From Ephydatia muelleri (taxonomy: Eukaryota; Porifera; Demospongiae; Spongillida; Spongillidae), in the NCBI GenBank assembly GCA_013339895.1, contig JABACO010000024.1, positions 4,335,298 to 4,399,297 on the forward strand: a stretch of DNA of 64,000 bases, given 5' to 3'. Position 1 is the first letter of the stretch. Each line of letters opens with the position of its first letter. Under the pieces are notes generated by a model, which was not told the DNA's origin, made no database searches, and saw only the letters and a list, made by a program, of their open reading frames with translations. The position numbers and the translations under genes are program-made. Shown piece after piece: positions 46,480 to 57,928 of the stretch.

Positions 46480-47619
46480 GTGAGGTCCTGGAAAAGCAAA
46501 GGTGTGTGGAATGCTTGTATGCCCAAATAAGGACAGTCTTGGGCAGTTGAACAATATTGTGTGAATGTTGGCTCAAAACCATAAACTTACACATAAGAGA
46601 TATTTGTCAAGGTAGTTTGTTCCAAAGAGGGTTGGTTTTACATTTCAAGAACTACATGGGGATGCTACATAATGATGATTGAATAAGTGGTGCATTAATT
46701 AGAAATGATGTTTTGCACAGTGTACTGTAGTGAGCATCTATGTTTAATACAGACAAGGTTCATCTCTTGAAGGCTGTTGGTGCCCCAAGGATACAGTGGA
46801 TGCTGAGGTGAAGATTTGAGGCAAAGTGTGGCTGAACCTTCCTCTGTACTCTGCCAAGAACATTCAGTCCATTATGTCATTCATTAATTTATATTACTAT
46901 CAAATTGATTTTTAATGAGATAAATGACCAGCTATAAATGAATGCACAAACACAAATAAACGCCTAGAGAAGTACAACACCTGTAAACATTACAGACACA
47001 AACACACAAGTCACAATAAAGCACATATTCCAATGTGTCCAGATCTGCACTTGCACAACAAGGAATGCTCTAGCATTGGAGCATATCATGATCAGTTCTG
47101 ACCAACGACTCATCTGCAAGGCAGGCCAGAAAGCCAGGTGAGCAAAGGTGTGTATGGCTATGTCACCCAAGCACCAAGAACAACAAGTGGTCAACACTGG
47201 CAGCCCAAGTGGTATTGCTTCTTATCACATCAAGCTTATATCCCAACCCTAATCAGATTTGACAAAGGTGTGTAAGGGGTTAGTATGTGAATGTGGGAAG
47301 GGGAGGAGGTGATGTGTGTGTATAGAGTCCATTCATGTGTTCCAACCTCCCTTCATTGGTGCGGATTTGTTGGATGAGGTGTTTGTGTTATGAGCAACTC
47401 ATGCAGGCTGATGTTCTAGTATTAGCTCATGATGACCTGCTAGGATTCCATGAATTTACCAATGACATGGCTTTATAAGGTGTGTGTGTGGTGTGGTGTG
47501 GTGTGGTGTGTGTGTGTGGTGTGGTGTGGTGTGTGTACATAACACTCTCAATGAAGCTATATACAGACAGCCACTTGTGTCCTCCCTCTTGCCCAAGCAC
47601 CTAAGTGGTGTTGGTCAGG
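46480..47619. other. End of left arm; no gene recognised
   Basis: Mostly shared with 56833-57900 in inverted orientation. It contains the short tandem GTGTGGTGTGGTGTG near 47480-47535. Frames at 46964-47197 (minus) and 57208-57417 (plus) are equivalents in the two arms with no known domain. Confidence 0.5.
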
Positions 47620-48425
47620 AGGTGAGGGGAGGGAAGAGGTGGATGAAGTGAGGTAGGTGAGGGGAGGGAGGGTGGAGAGGGGGTGGATGAGGGGAGGGAG
47701 GGTGGAGAGGAGGTGGATGAGGGGAGAGGAGGTGGATGAGGGGAGAGGATGTGGATGAGGGAAGAGGAGGTGGGTGAGGAGAGAGGAGGTGGTGAGGAGA
47801 GGGAGGAGGTGGGTGAGGGAAGAGGAGGTGGGTGAGGGGAGAGGAGGTGGGTGAGGGGAGAGGAGGGTGGGTGAGGGGAGAGGAGTTGGGTGAGGGGAGA
47901 GGAGGTGGGTGAGGGGAGAAAAGGTGGGTGAGGGGAGAGGAGGTGGGTGGGGAGAGGAGGTGGGTGAGGGGAGAGGAGGTGGGTGGGGAGAGGAGGTGGG
48001 TGAGGGGAGAGGAGGTGGGTGAGGGAGAGGAGGTGGGTGAGGGAGAGGAGGTGGGTGGGAGAGGAGGTGGGTGAGGGGAGAGGTTGTGGATGAGGGGAGA
48101 GGAGGTGGATGAGGGGAGAGGAGGTGGATGAGGGGAGAGGAGGTGGATGAGGGGAGAGGTGGGTGAGGGGAGAGGTGGGTGAGGGGAGAGGAGGTGGGTG
48201 AGGGAGAGGAGGTGGGGTGAGGAGAGGAGGTGGGTGAGGATGAGAGGAGGTGGGTGAGAGGAGAGGAGGTGGGTGAGGGGAGAAGTGGTGGATGAGGGGA
48301 GAGGAGGTGGATGAGGGGAGAGGTGGTGGATGAGCAGAAGGAAGGAGGTGGGTGAGGGGAGAGGGGTGGGTGAGGAAGGAAGGAGGTGGTTGAGGAGAGG
48401 AGGTGGGTGAGGGTGACGGACAATG
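47620..48425. repeat. G-rich minisatellite, about 40 units
   Basis: Units of about 18-20 bases of the type GGTGGGTGAGGGGAGAGGA over 800 bases. On the minus strand it reads CCCCTCACCCACCTCCTCTC and gives long Ser/Pro/His/Leu frames that are repeat artefacts. It starts with the same anchor, GCACCTAAGTGGTGTTGGTC, as the array at 42170. Confidence 0.9.
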
Positions 48426-48676
48426 GTCAAAAACTGGTACGCTTTGTCTTTTACTGCTTACCGATTATTCGGTACCATCTGCAAAACACTTTTGTTATTC
48501 CAGAACAGAGGATCGGTCATTGAACTAAGAAAGGGAAGCCAGAGTACAAAATTAACCGATTATACGCGGAATTGTAGTTTGGCAGTTTACCTTAGTGTTC
48601 TGAAGATAGAATGTGTGCTGGTGTTCCTTCAATGGGAGAGTATACACTGTACATGTAGATATACCTGTGTGTGTGT
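48426..48676 (+). other. Unrecognised ORF region
   Basis: A frame open from 48423 to 48683 (ATG at 48423) reads NWYALSFTAYRLFGTICKTL and later LTDYTRNCSLAVYL. No domain is recognised, and the 3' part enters the 33-bp repeat. Confidence 0.2.
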
Positions 48677-49343
48677 CTGCTGAGAGACTGGTGCCTATAA
48701 TGTACATGTATGTGTCTGCTGAGAGACTGGTGCCTATAATGTATGTGTCTGCTGAGAGACTGGTGCCTATAATGTATGTGTCTGCTGAGAGACTGGTGCC
48801 TATAATGTATGTGTCTGCTGAGAGACTGGTGCCTATAATGTGTGTGTCTGCTGAGAGACTGGTGCCTATAATGTGTGTGTCTGCTGAGAGACTGGTGCCT
48901 ATAATGTATGTGTCTGCTGAGAGACTGGTGCCTATAATGTGTGTGTCTGCTGAGAGACTGGTGCCTATAATGTGTGTGTCTGCTGAGAGACTGGTGCCTA
49001 TAATGTGTGTGTCTGCTGAGAGACTGGTGCCCTATAATGTGTGTGTCTGCTGAGAGACTGGTGCCTATAATGTGTGTGTCTGCTGAGAGACTGGTGCCCT
49101 ATAATGTGTGTGTCTGCTGAGAGACTGGTGCCCTATAATTTATGTGTCTGCTGAGAGACTGGTGCCTATAATGTATGTGTCTGCTGAGAGACTGGTGCCT
49201 ATAATGTGTGTGTCTGCTGAGAGACTGGTGCCTATAATGTGTGTGTCTGCTGAGAGACTGGTGCCTATAATGTATGTGTCTGCTGCACTGAGAGACTGGT
49301 GCCTATAATGTGTGTGTCTGCTGAGAGACTGGTGCCTTTAATG
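48677..49343. repeat. 33-bp minisatellite, 20 units
   Basis: Twenty near-identical units with the core CTGCTGAGAGACTGGTGCCT followed by ATAATGTGTGTGT. Since 33 is a multiple of 3 the array reads as an 11-residue repeat (VSAERLVPIMC) on plus, broken where GCCC replaces GCC (about 49030, 49098 and 49130). No adjacent conserved coding sequence, so not taken as a gene. Confidence 0.9.
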
Positions 49344-49529
49344 TTTATAAGATCAAAAGATCGAATCTGATAAGCAATTACAATCAAGAGGTCCAGTCAC
49401 TGACGTGTAATTTTGCAAAAATAATTACAAACGTTGCTGTTCAATGTTGTATTTTATCTATCCGACAAATTTGGCTTTGTTTTCAAGTGTTTCAAATTAT
49501 ATTGTTTTGCTGAGAATCTGCTCAGTCCT

Positions 49530-49841
49530 TTACAAAAATGGTACTGACACATTCAAAAGCAGATCATCTATCATGGAGTTGTGAGGAACTGAATACATTT
49601 CAACAACTGCACCATATTTTTGCTTGTTCTGGAGATAAGCAGCAGACTGGGGTTTCCCCTCTGATACTGTACACATCTGATAGTATCCATTTAATGTAGG
49701 CATTATCTTTGAGCCACCTCGAATGTCCTGAGTATGCAACAGTATTAATATTTCAGAACTAGGGGTTGATTCGTATGCTAAGAAAGTAGTTTGATCAATA
49801 GTGTTGTACTCAGTCATGAACATCAGATACATGTATTGCAT
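49530..49841 (-). CDS. Unrecognised 103-codon ORF
   Basis: A minus-strand frame without low complexity, containing TQDIRGGSKIMPTLNGYY and AAYLQNKQKYGAVVEMYSV. No family is recognised. It could be one exon of a gene extending either way. Low confidence. Confidence 0.25.
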   Translation of the reverse strand: MQYMYLMFMTEYNTIDQTTFLAYESTPSSEILILLHTQDIRGGSKIMPTLNGYYQMCTVSEGKPQSAAYLQNKQKYGAVVEMYSVPHNSMIDDLLLNVSVPFL

Positions 49842-49927
49842 TAAAGTGGGTCAAGAAGGGGAGGAGCTATTTTCTTGTATCGGTCACGTGGTGAATACTT
49901 TCCTTTTTTTTTTCCTCATAAATGCAG

Positions 49928-50058
49928 ACAGCAAGGAACACATTCTGATACCAGTTCTGTATCAGAAGTGTACCATTCCTAGTTTCCTCTCTCACATCTG
50001 CTATGCCGACTACACGCGATATTCCCAAGACCCCAGCAAGTGTGAGCAGAAACTATAA
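49928..50058 (+). CDS. TIR-domain C-terminal exon
   Basis: Acceptor CATAAATGCAG, phase 1 start, TAA at 50056-50058. Encodes SKEHILIPVLYQKCTIPSFL then CYADYTRYSQDPSKCEQKL. The pattern HILIPVLY...C.IP.FL..I.Y.DYTR is typical of the second half of TIR domains in invertebrate MyD88/TLR-like and orphan TIR proteins, which assemble signalling complexes. The protein ends shortly after the domain. The N-terminal TIR sequence found in this window lies 5.4 kb downstream, not upstream, so the partner exon of this one was not found. Confidence 0.65.
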
Positions 50059-52035
50059 AAGTATTCGTACCTTCTGAAGGTCTGGTGCCGTATGCAAGCG
50101 AGATGCAATGTGTGTATATGTGTACATGTGTGTCTACCTGTATGCATGTGTGTGTTCATGTGTGTCTACCTGTATGCATGTGTGTGTACATGTGTGTCAT
50201 ATGGAGAAATGAACGGTCACGAAAGTTGCGGTTTGTATATTTTTGGATTTCATTCCGCGGTACGTTCCATAGAGAATGTATGGCGTTTTTACAAACTTGA
50301 TTATTATTTAATTACATAACAAACCTGCAACTTTTCCTACCCACTAATACTACTCTAAATGATGTTCAAATGTAGGCAATTTCAAATTTTGTATCTCATA
50401 CCGTCCAAAATTCTGGGACCATTTCTGAAAATATGATATTCCATAGACTTGTACACAAAATGGAAAAAAATCATGCTAATTAAGATATTCCATTAGTTAT
50501 AACAAATGAACAGAGGGGGTTAGAACTTTTGCTACCCTCTAAAACTATTCTACAACTATCCAAATAATATAATATATGGAAAAAAGAGAATGTTGTCGTG
50601 AAGAATTTGGGGACCATTTTTAAAAATAGTAAAACTGTTTTGGTGCAATAAGGCGCCATTTTAAAATGGCGTTTCTATGGGTTGCCATAGATATTTAGCT
50701 AAAGTGAGACCTCTAACTTGGACACGCCCATCTAGGGCAATTCTGCGAGGGTGGAGTCGAGGCAGAGGGCGAGGTGGGCCAGGGGGCGGGGTAGACAGGG
50801 GGAAATGAGCGTATAAGCATAACTACTTGGAATACTAAAAGCTTCGAGTCTGTGTTTTCTACACCGAGTAGACTGATCGTTGTCTTGAAATTAGAATGAT
50901 AGTGTAGGCTGCATATACTTCGACTGGCTGCTCAGATATCTACGTACGCTGGCAACACTTCGTATATCAAATTTTTATGTTAGCGGATCCTATAGGCCTA
51001 CACGTAGCTGAATCGAGTGTCTGAGAAACAAACCAGCAGCCAAACGTGATCACATGTACATGTACATGCGACATCTCCAGGTATCAAATTAACACAACAG
51101 CAACGCTAATATTTAGCAGATCCGAGGTGAGACACTTTAAACGTAGTTGTGTGGTTCCATCCACGTACTCGATATCGATGTGCTGACAGTGTGATTCTGT
51201 GATTAGTTAGGTTCGAATCGGGTCACGATTCGGGTGTAATAATAGTGCCCTTCACAAAGGGAGCATTTATTAGAAATAATGTATTACGCTGTTGTATAGT
51301 TTAGCAGTAGCATATCGATTATGTATTGCGAATATATTTTGCCTCCAACACATGTATATGCTTTTACTGTATGGTGCAAGTATATATGGTGCATGTATAC
51401 GTATGGTGCTTGTGACGTAATGCATGTAACAGTGTAAGTGTATGAATCTATGCCCTTATAACTGATCTAGGTGTGTTAAGTAAGGAGGAAAAAGCTACAA
51501 TGCAAGTGTGTATGTGTGTGTGTGTGTGTGTATGTAGTATGTTTCTGCGGGCAATCACATTCATGTATGTGCAGAGTTTGAACTCTTCCAGAACTACTTT
51601 TGAACCCACCTTTGGTTGCATTTTACCCATGCATAGGAAGAAGGACCAATGTGACTGATCATACATGTATATATTCAGTCCCATTGGTCCAGGAATGGAT
51701 ACTTAGTTACGAGGATCTGTGTTGAAAGCAACAGGGGGTGGTGTTTCGGAATATGCATCATATAAAATATTGGTGATGGGGCAAAAATAAGTTTTCCCTT
51801 TGTACCATTGACATGGCATGCCATGCAGTTATAGTAAATGGTGCAGACCAGCCCGATTAATTGGCTGAATGGCAAGTTACATAGCATGTGTAAATCAGGG
51901 GGTTAGTAAATCCCTTGTAATGGTGTACATCTTGTAAATGTAACATCTTTAGCAACTGAATGTCTTGAAACTATGAGTGTTACTGATAGATGTTGCGTGT
52001 TGCCTACTCAATCCTTCCTGTCTCTCCCTCTCACC

Positions 52036-52069
<34 letters not shown>

Positions 52070-52117
52070 AGGCTTCTATTGATTACATTATGTCATTTGT
52101 AATTTTAAAACATACAG
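50059..52117. other. No gene recognised
   Basis: Contains a GT-rich stretch with a repeated GTGTCTACCTGTATGCATGT (50129-50183) that recurs at 55138-55190 near the other TIR exon. AGGCGCCATTTTAAAATGGCG near 50651 is a palindrome. A short GT tract lies at 51510-51530 and a C run at 52037-52069. No coding signal of note. Confidence 0.5.
52037..52069. repeat. Poly-C, 33 bases
   Basis: Homopolymer run of C ending in AG (52070-52071), in the position of a polypyrimidine tract and splice acceptor. Length is likely unreliable in sequencing. Confidence 0.9.
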
Positions 52118-52224
52118 GCTACACATATAAAGGATGGCGAGAACTGGACAGGATGAAGAAGCAGCGAATCATGATGCCAGTTGGTAGAATGCAGCCATTG
52201 CTTCCATCACCTCCAAGCTCATAG
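52118..52224 (+). CDS. Possible terminal exon, unrecognised
   Basis: After AAAACATACAG the frame reads YTYKGWRELDRMKKQRIMMP and ends LLPSPPSS-TAG (52222-52224). Amphipathic and basic, as in a C-terminal tail. No family is recognised, and the upstream exon is unknown. Confidence 0.3.
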
Positions 52225-53027
52225 GACTTGGTGTCATTGAACTCATTTATCTTTGTTTCTGTCAGTCACTGTGTAATCTGAACACAACAATGCTTGCAAT
52301 GGGATTACAGCTTCCCACTTCATAAGCTGAGACATGCTGTGTGTGTGTGTGTGTGTGTGTGTGTGCACAGAGCCCTCCACTGATCCCATCTCAATTTGGA
52401 TGTTTATACAAGGAACAAAGGCACAATGTCATGAATTTTGTTGTGTGGCAAGACCTTTGCCCCATGCATGCAACATACATACATGTATTGTATGATACCT
52501 CCATAAAGTGAACAACTTCATGCACATGGTATTTGTGTAGGGGTTATTTGTGGGTGCAAGGGTCAAGCATTTTAATAAAAGATGATGGTGCAGGGACTGA
52601 TACAGAAAACAAAAGATAGAGGCAGCAAAAACTGTTAGTCATTTTGCAACCACCCCCATGATGGGTGTGGCCTTAGGAAGAACAGTATCAGGTTTTTGAG
52701 GGGTGACTCTTTCATTGTAAGGGCATCCTGTTCAGCTGATCCTGACAAGAGAGTACATTCAATTTCAGTGATGGATCCAGGATTTCCAGTTTGTGGGGAA
52801 GGGGGGAAAAAATTTACCCAAGCCCACATCCTGCTCCAGCTGGAGTGGCTGTAAGCTCCTCCATAGGGTCTAGGGAAGAGCACATTACATTGTACTTCGA
52901 CATCAACCCATATTTCAACAAGTCAAAGAGTGTATGGAAGCGCTTGTGCCTACAGTACATGTACACAGATAATGCCCATTACATAGAGGTGTAGCTCCTC
53001 CCATGGATGTGAGATAAAATAACCACA

Positions 53028-53075
<48 letters not shown>

Positions 53076-53446
53076 CCCTCACAAATAGTCCAATCTTCAT
53101 GTACATGTATCTGCCACACTATCTGCCAATCAAGTGAAGGTCAGCTCACAAGATGCATTCATTTTAGCCAGGACAATGGTTGTGTACACTTTGGACTGCC
53201 CTTGTGGGTTTTGTGGTAGCAGTCAGGCCCCAAGGCACCTAGGGAGATAGAAGGCCAACAGTACACTATATCAAAGCTAATACACTACACATCTGTATCT
53301 GTACTGACTTGGAGTCATGAATGTTTGGGGCAGTATGCTCCACTAGCAGAGAGGAGAGTTGTAGGAGAAGGATGCACATGGGGTCCTGGGGAAGAGCGCT
53401 AAGGTATGACCGTATAAGGTCTAGGCATATTGAGTGGAGTACTCAC
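52225..53446. other. No gene recognised
   Basis: Includes GT tracts (52338-52364) and CA tracts (53028-53071). Weak minus-strand exon-like sequence near 53160-53240 after CTATCTCCCTAG contains stops in the likely frames. Confidence 0.45.
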
Positions 53447-54572
53447 CGAGGAGGAGCCAAAGGACTTGTCAGGGTTAATGATCTTATTAATAAATAAGCT
53501 GATGACAATGTCATTAGTGTCCGACTCAGGATCAGGGGGGCCCCCAGGAGGGCTGTCCTCATGCTGAGAAGGTTGGAATCACAATGTACTGGAGGAGCAA
53601 GGGAAAGTGAGGAGGTGAAGGTGAAGGGAAGTAAGTGGGGGGAGGGAGGATAAATGGTATGTGTAATTTTGCCAGAGATGTCCCTGCTGGTGTACATGTA
53701 CATGACTACAGGAGACAGGAGAGAGGGAGTGAGGGAGGGATGGAGGGGGGAGGGAGAGAGGGGGAAGGAAGGGAGGGAGGAAGTGAAGGAGTAGGTGAGA
53801 CAGGAGAGAAAGAAAGGAAGGAGGAAGTGAGGGAGTATGTGAGACAGGAGAGAAAGAAAGGAAGGAGGAGAGAGGGATAAGAGCAAAGAAAGATGGAACA
53901 CAAACTAAGTGATTGAAGTGTACACAATGTACCTGGGCAGGCTGGCTGCAGCACTGATGACGCCCAACACCACATTCCAACTGGAGTGCAGTGCCTGTGG
54001 GCGTGACTGGAGGACCTGTCCAACAGATAACGTACTGAGCACAGATCATATACATGTACCATGCACACTGTTATTTGCGGTAGTAGAGAAGACATACATG
54101 TACATGTACAAAGTGAAGGGGAGGAGGCCAGTGGTGTTGTAGCTGATCACAGTAAGGGGCAGGACACCCGCCAGAGCACCATTGCAATACAAACTGAAGT
54201 TGATGAGGATGCCATTACTGTCAGTTGGCAAGTCCCAAGACACAATCATGTAAGTGGAGCCCACATTCTGCACCGACACAGCATCAAATCCATCCGGTGC
54301 TGGGGGAAGGAGGGGGAAGAGGATGACATCACATAACGAGATTGCACACAATCACATCACACATACATGTACATGTATCATAGATTATCTATGCATGTAT
54401 ATACAGTCAGTGACACACACATACACACGCACGCACACACACATATGCACACACACATGCACACACCCACACATGCCCAACATGCCTGCTTCTCCTGTTG
54501 TGATATTCACGTATACGATGTAACTGACTACGCCGCTGGACACAGCCTTATGGACATGTACTTGTAGCCCAC
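53447..54572 (-). CDS. Fibronectin type III-containing gene (partial)
   Basis: Minus strand, 5' to 3'. Near 54572-54500, after a poly-C tract and AAAG, GLQVHVHKAVSSGVVSYIVY then VNITTGE resembles an FN3 beta-strand. Exon 54299-54098 (CCCCAG acceptor, ACAT/GTATGT donor) encodes an FN3 domain: APDGFDAVSV, TYMIVSWDLPTDSNGILINF, SLYCNG, SYNTTGLLPFTLY, with the conserved Trp and the Y-x-x-TGL-x-P-x-T-x-Y strand. The P-x-x-NG-x-I-x-x-(Y/F) run resembles usherin-like FN3 repeats. Exons 54015-53933 and 53563-53447 (TTCTCAG acceptor, CTCG/GTGAGT donor, 39 codons, SDTNDIVISLFINKII) follow; their frames are less certain. Probably part of an extracellular adhesion or receptor protein; the ends are not found. 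Confidence 0.6.
53640..53880. repeat. GA-rich low-complexity tract
   Basis: Degenerate GGAGGGAG and GAAAGAAAGGAAGGAGG units, including a duplicated GTGAGACAGGAGAGAAAGAAAG. It sits in the presumed intron of the minus-strand FN3 gene, where it reads as a pyrimidine tract. Confidence 0.8.
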
Positions 54573-54573
54573 T

Positions 54574-54575
<2 letters not shown>

Positions 54576-54607
<32 letters not shown>
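54576..54607. repeat. Poly-G, 32 bases
   Basis: Homopolymer of G. On the minus strand it is a C run followed closely by AAAG and coding-like sequence, in the position of a splice-acceptor polypyrimidine tract. Confidence 0.9.
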
Positions 54608-54608
<1 letters not shown>

Positions 54609-55423
54609 ACGCTACTAAATTCACACAGTGTACTCACCAAAACACCTGCGTCTCAGAAGATGAAAGCATGAAGGGCATACGTAGTTCGATCCCTGCATGC
54701 ATCATTGTGCCTAATTGATGCGCTCCACTTCTCCAGTGCAAGTGACGCACAGCAGATAAGTTAATTTGTGCATATACTTATCGGTACAATTATAATTGTA
54801 ATTCAAATTGTCTTGATAGTTGCGTCACAGCTATTAAAGTTTATAACCGTTAACCCCTACCCGGTACCCGGTACCTAGCAGACATAATTTTAATAATTGT
54901 AACTTTATTCTAAGATGACGCAAGGTATTACGTAATGACTACTTCGTTTATGAATAAATTATGCGCGGTAGAAATTAAATTTTTGTCTTGATTGTAGTTT
55001 ACGAATGGTTAATGGTATAATCTTATAAAGCACAGATTCACAATCAGTCCGATTTATTGTAAATTATAAACGTGTTTGAAATTCAATTTGAAAAAAAAAG
55101 CAAGATGACCGTCTATGTATGGGCCATTTCTCCATATGTGTACCTGTATGCATTGTGTGTGTACATGTGTGTCTACCTGTATGCATGTGTGTTTATTTGT
55201 ATGCATTTGTTATGTACACAAGTTGTATGCCATTACATACATTATGTGTACATGAGACACGTAATGATCACCAACCTCCACCACCTCCCTCCCCACTCTG
55301 TGCATACCACCTCCCCCTCATTCACATTCACAACCTCTCTCATCACATCCCTCCCCACCCTCACCTCCCTCCCCTTCACCCACCTCTCCCTCATCCACAT
55401 ACTCCCTCACCCACCTCCTCACT
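54608..55423. other. No gene recognised
   Basis: A+T-rich up to 55080, then a GT-rich piece shared with 50129-50183, then a C-rich CCTCCC tract leading to the TIR exon. Confidence 0.5.
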
Positions 55424-55568
55424 CTCCACTATGAAGACGTAATGCCGGGAGAAGTATTTTCTGAGCAGGTGGCTGACATGATCACACAGGGATGTCGTAA
55501 AACAGTCATCATTCTCTCTCCTGCCTACCTGAGGTCTCCATGGTGCAGCTTTGAGTTCCATCTGCCTG
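55424..55568 (+). CDS. TIR-domain N-terminal part
   Basis: Reads LHYEDVMPGEVFSEQVAD, then QGCRKTVIILSPAYLRSPWC and SFEFHLP, with donor CCTG/GTATGG at phase 1. LHYEDVMPGE matches TIR box 2 (the RDxxPG loop), and the RKTVIILSPxYLxSxWCxxE run is the strand and helix that follow. Box 1 is not found; the sequence upstream is a C-rich tract without an AG acceptor, so the 5' border is unclear. The phase-1 donor fits the phase-1 acceptor of 49928-50058, which lies upstream, so the two are in the wrong order for one transcript. Confidence 0.7.
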
Positions 55569-56449
55569 GTATGGGGGTGTGTCTATTGGCTATGTAGGGA
55601 TGGGTGGTCTCTTGAAGGAGATACAGGAGAAAGCATGGCACATAGGCTGGAAGCACACAGCAGAAACCTGCAGAGGGAGAGGAGAGCTAATCCAACTGCA
55701 GACCAGCGGCCATGAGTACAGCTATGATGGATGTAAGGTTAGACAAACTTATGCACACAGTTTGAGCCACTGACATGGAGATGACCAAACTGAGCAAGCG
55801 ATTCCAAAGTGAGAACTATTGGGCATCATTTACGTATGAATGGTTGTCTTCAGCTAGTGGCTCATGTAATTTAAATGTCTTGGTTTCTTGGGTACATCAC
55901 TTGTTGACTTTCACTGCCCTTTACTCACTTAAACATCTCCTCTCTCTCTTGTCTCTGTGCACACTGCTCAACTACCTTCCTCCCACACACATCCTCCATC
56001 ACTCACGCTGTCCATCTCCCTCACTCACCCGACCTTCACCCACCTCTTCATTAGGGGCAACTATCGATAAGGTTTGGAGCTTATCTGACACCTCTTATTG
56101 AATATCTATATGCCTATCGATTAAAAACGTACCGTAAGCTTTCTTACTGCATAGTAAGTATTACTGCTAAGAAATAGGGCGTGTCCACTACCTATGAGTC
56201 ACTCCCATTTATTTATTTCTTTCTCACATGCACATCCACTACTACATTTATCATGTGTTGCGTGCTACAGTCCAACCTATACCCATTTAACCGATCATAC
56301 GCGGAAGTCACAAAGTTGCATATGAAGCCCTGGCCGTGTGTAGCACGACATTGCCAGTGGTTATAACAATTGTGTATAGACGGCCGTAAACTAGTGATTG
56401 TTACCATGGAACAGGGTTTGTGCAAAAGTTAAATACACTGTAGCTATAT
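55569..56449. other. No gene recognised
   Basis: Downstream of the TIR exon; no second TIR half was found here. A C/T-rich tract occurs at 55935-56050. Confidence 0.45.
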
Positions 56450-56698
56450 GGGACAGTTTCCGCGAAAATTGCCCCACGGTTAAAATGTTATAAAAATGCA
56501 TCGCGTTTGAATCGCTATAACTTCCCAACGGATAACGCTATCGATTCCCTATTTTCAACACTTCATACTACACCATTTTACTATGAATATCGAAAATAGG
56601 AAGTCGATAGCGTTATCCATTGGGAAGTTATAGCGATTCAAACGCGATGCATTTTTATAACATTTTAACCGTGGGGCAATTTTCGCGGAAACTGTCCC
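56450..56698. mobile_element. GGGACAG foldback element, copy 3
   Basis: A complete palindromic element from GGGACAGTTTCCGCG to CGCGGAAACTGTCCC, flanked by ATAT on both sides. Same arms as copies 1 and 2, with a slightly different loop region (CACCATTTTACTATGAATATCG). It lies just outside the right arm of the inverted duplication. Confidence 0.85.
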
Positions 56699-57928
56699 AT
56701 ATCTTATAATCTTCGTGGTAATTGGAAATAATTAATTGACGTTGTGACACCCCTCCCCCGATTAGTTTGGGGAGGGATGCAACGCATGATAAGATCTTCG
56801 AACCTGACATGAACACCGCTATCAACACATCACTATATTGAGAGTGTAATGTACACACACACCACACCACACCACACCACACCACACACCTTATAAAGCC
56901 ATGTCATTGGTAAATTCATGGAATCCTAGCAGGTCATCAGGAGCTAATACTAGAACATCAGCCTGCATGAGTTGCTCATAACACACACACCTCATCCATC
57001 ACATCCACACCAATGAAGGGAGGTTGGAACACATGAATGGACTCAATACAACCTGCAGACACACATCACCTCCTCCCCTTCCCACATTCACATACTAACC
57101 CCTTACACACCTTTGTCAAATCTGATTAGGGTTGGGATATAAGCTTGATGTGATAAGAAGCAAACCACTTGGGCTGCCAGTGTTGACCACTTGTTGTTCT
57201 TTGGTGCTTGGGTGACATAGCCATACACACCTTTGCTCACCTGGCTTCCTGGCCTGCCTTGCAGATGAGTCGTTGTTGGTCAGAACTGATCATGATATGC
57301 TCCAATGCTAGAGCATTCCTTGTTGTGCAAGTGCAGATCTGGACACATTGGAATATGTGCTTTATTGTGACTTGTGTGTTTGTGTCTGTAATGTTTACAG
57401 GTGTTGTACTTCTCTAGGCTTTTATTTGTGATTGTGCATTCATTTATAGCTAGTCATTTATCTCATTAAAAATCAATTTGATAGTAAAATAAATTAATCA
57501 ATGACATCATGGACTAATGTTCTTGGCAGAGTACAGTGGAAGGTTCAGCCACACTTTGCCTCAAATCTTCACCTCAGCTCCACTGTATCCTTGGGGCACC
57601 AACAGCCTTCAAGAGATGAACCTGGTCTGTCTGGTGTATTAAACATAGCAACATCACTAGATGCTCACTACAGTACACCGTGCAAAACATCATTTCTAAT
57701 TAATGCACCACTTATTCAATCATCATTATGTAGCATCCCCATGTAGTTCTTGAAATGTAATACCACCCCTTGTTGGAACAAACCACCTTGACAAATATCT
57801 CTTATGTGTAAGGTAATTAAAGTTTATGGTTTTGAGACAACATTCACACAATTTTGTTTCACTGCCCAAGACTGCCCTTATTTGGGCATACAAGCTTTCC
57901 ACACACCTTTGCTTTTCCAGGCCCTCAC

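Larger units (their letters stand above)
39925..47555. repeat. Left arm of large inverted duplication
   Basis: Matches 56833-64000 in reverse complement, with indels. Paired landmarks: 40467-40601 with 63331-63465; 41078-41234 with 62408-62564; 41669-41732 with 61922-61985; 41836-41950 with 61662-61776; 44591 with 58832. The left limit is set by the window end on the other arm, so the duplication may extend further towards the MetRS 5' end. Similarity ends at the GTGTACATAACACTCTCAA junction near 47555. Arms are similar but not identical, with different simple-repeat lengths. Confidence 0.9.

Noticed and set aside
47557..48430. Ser/Pro/His-rich 270-288-codon minus-strand frames
   Set aside because: Translation of the G-rich minisatellite in two frames at once.
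48613..49308. Protein with repeated VSAERLVPIMC units
   Set aside because: 33-bp minisatellite; slips break the frame and no gene context exists.
48677..49343. CRISPR-like array
   Set aside because: Units are contiguous with no unique spacers, and the genome is eukaryotic.
51200..51240. tRNA B-box-like GGTTCGAATCGGG, and GTTCGATCCC near 54688
   Set aside because: No A box or cloverleaf could be folded around either.
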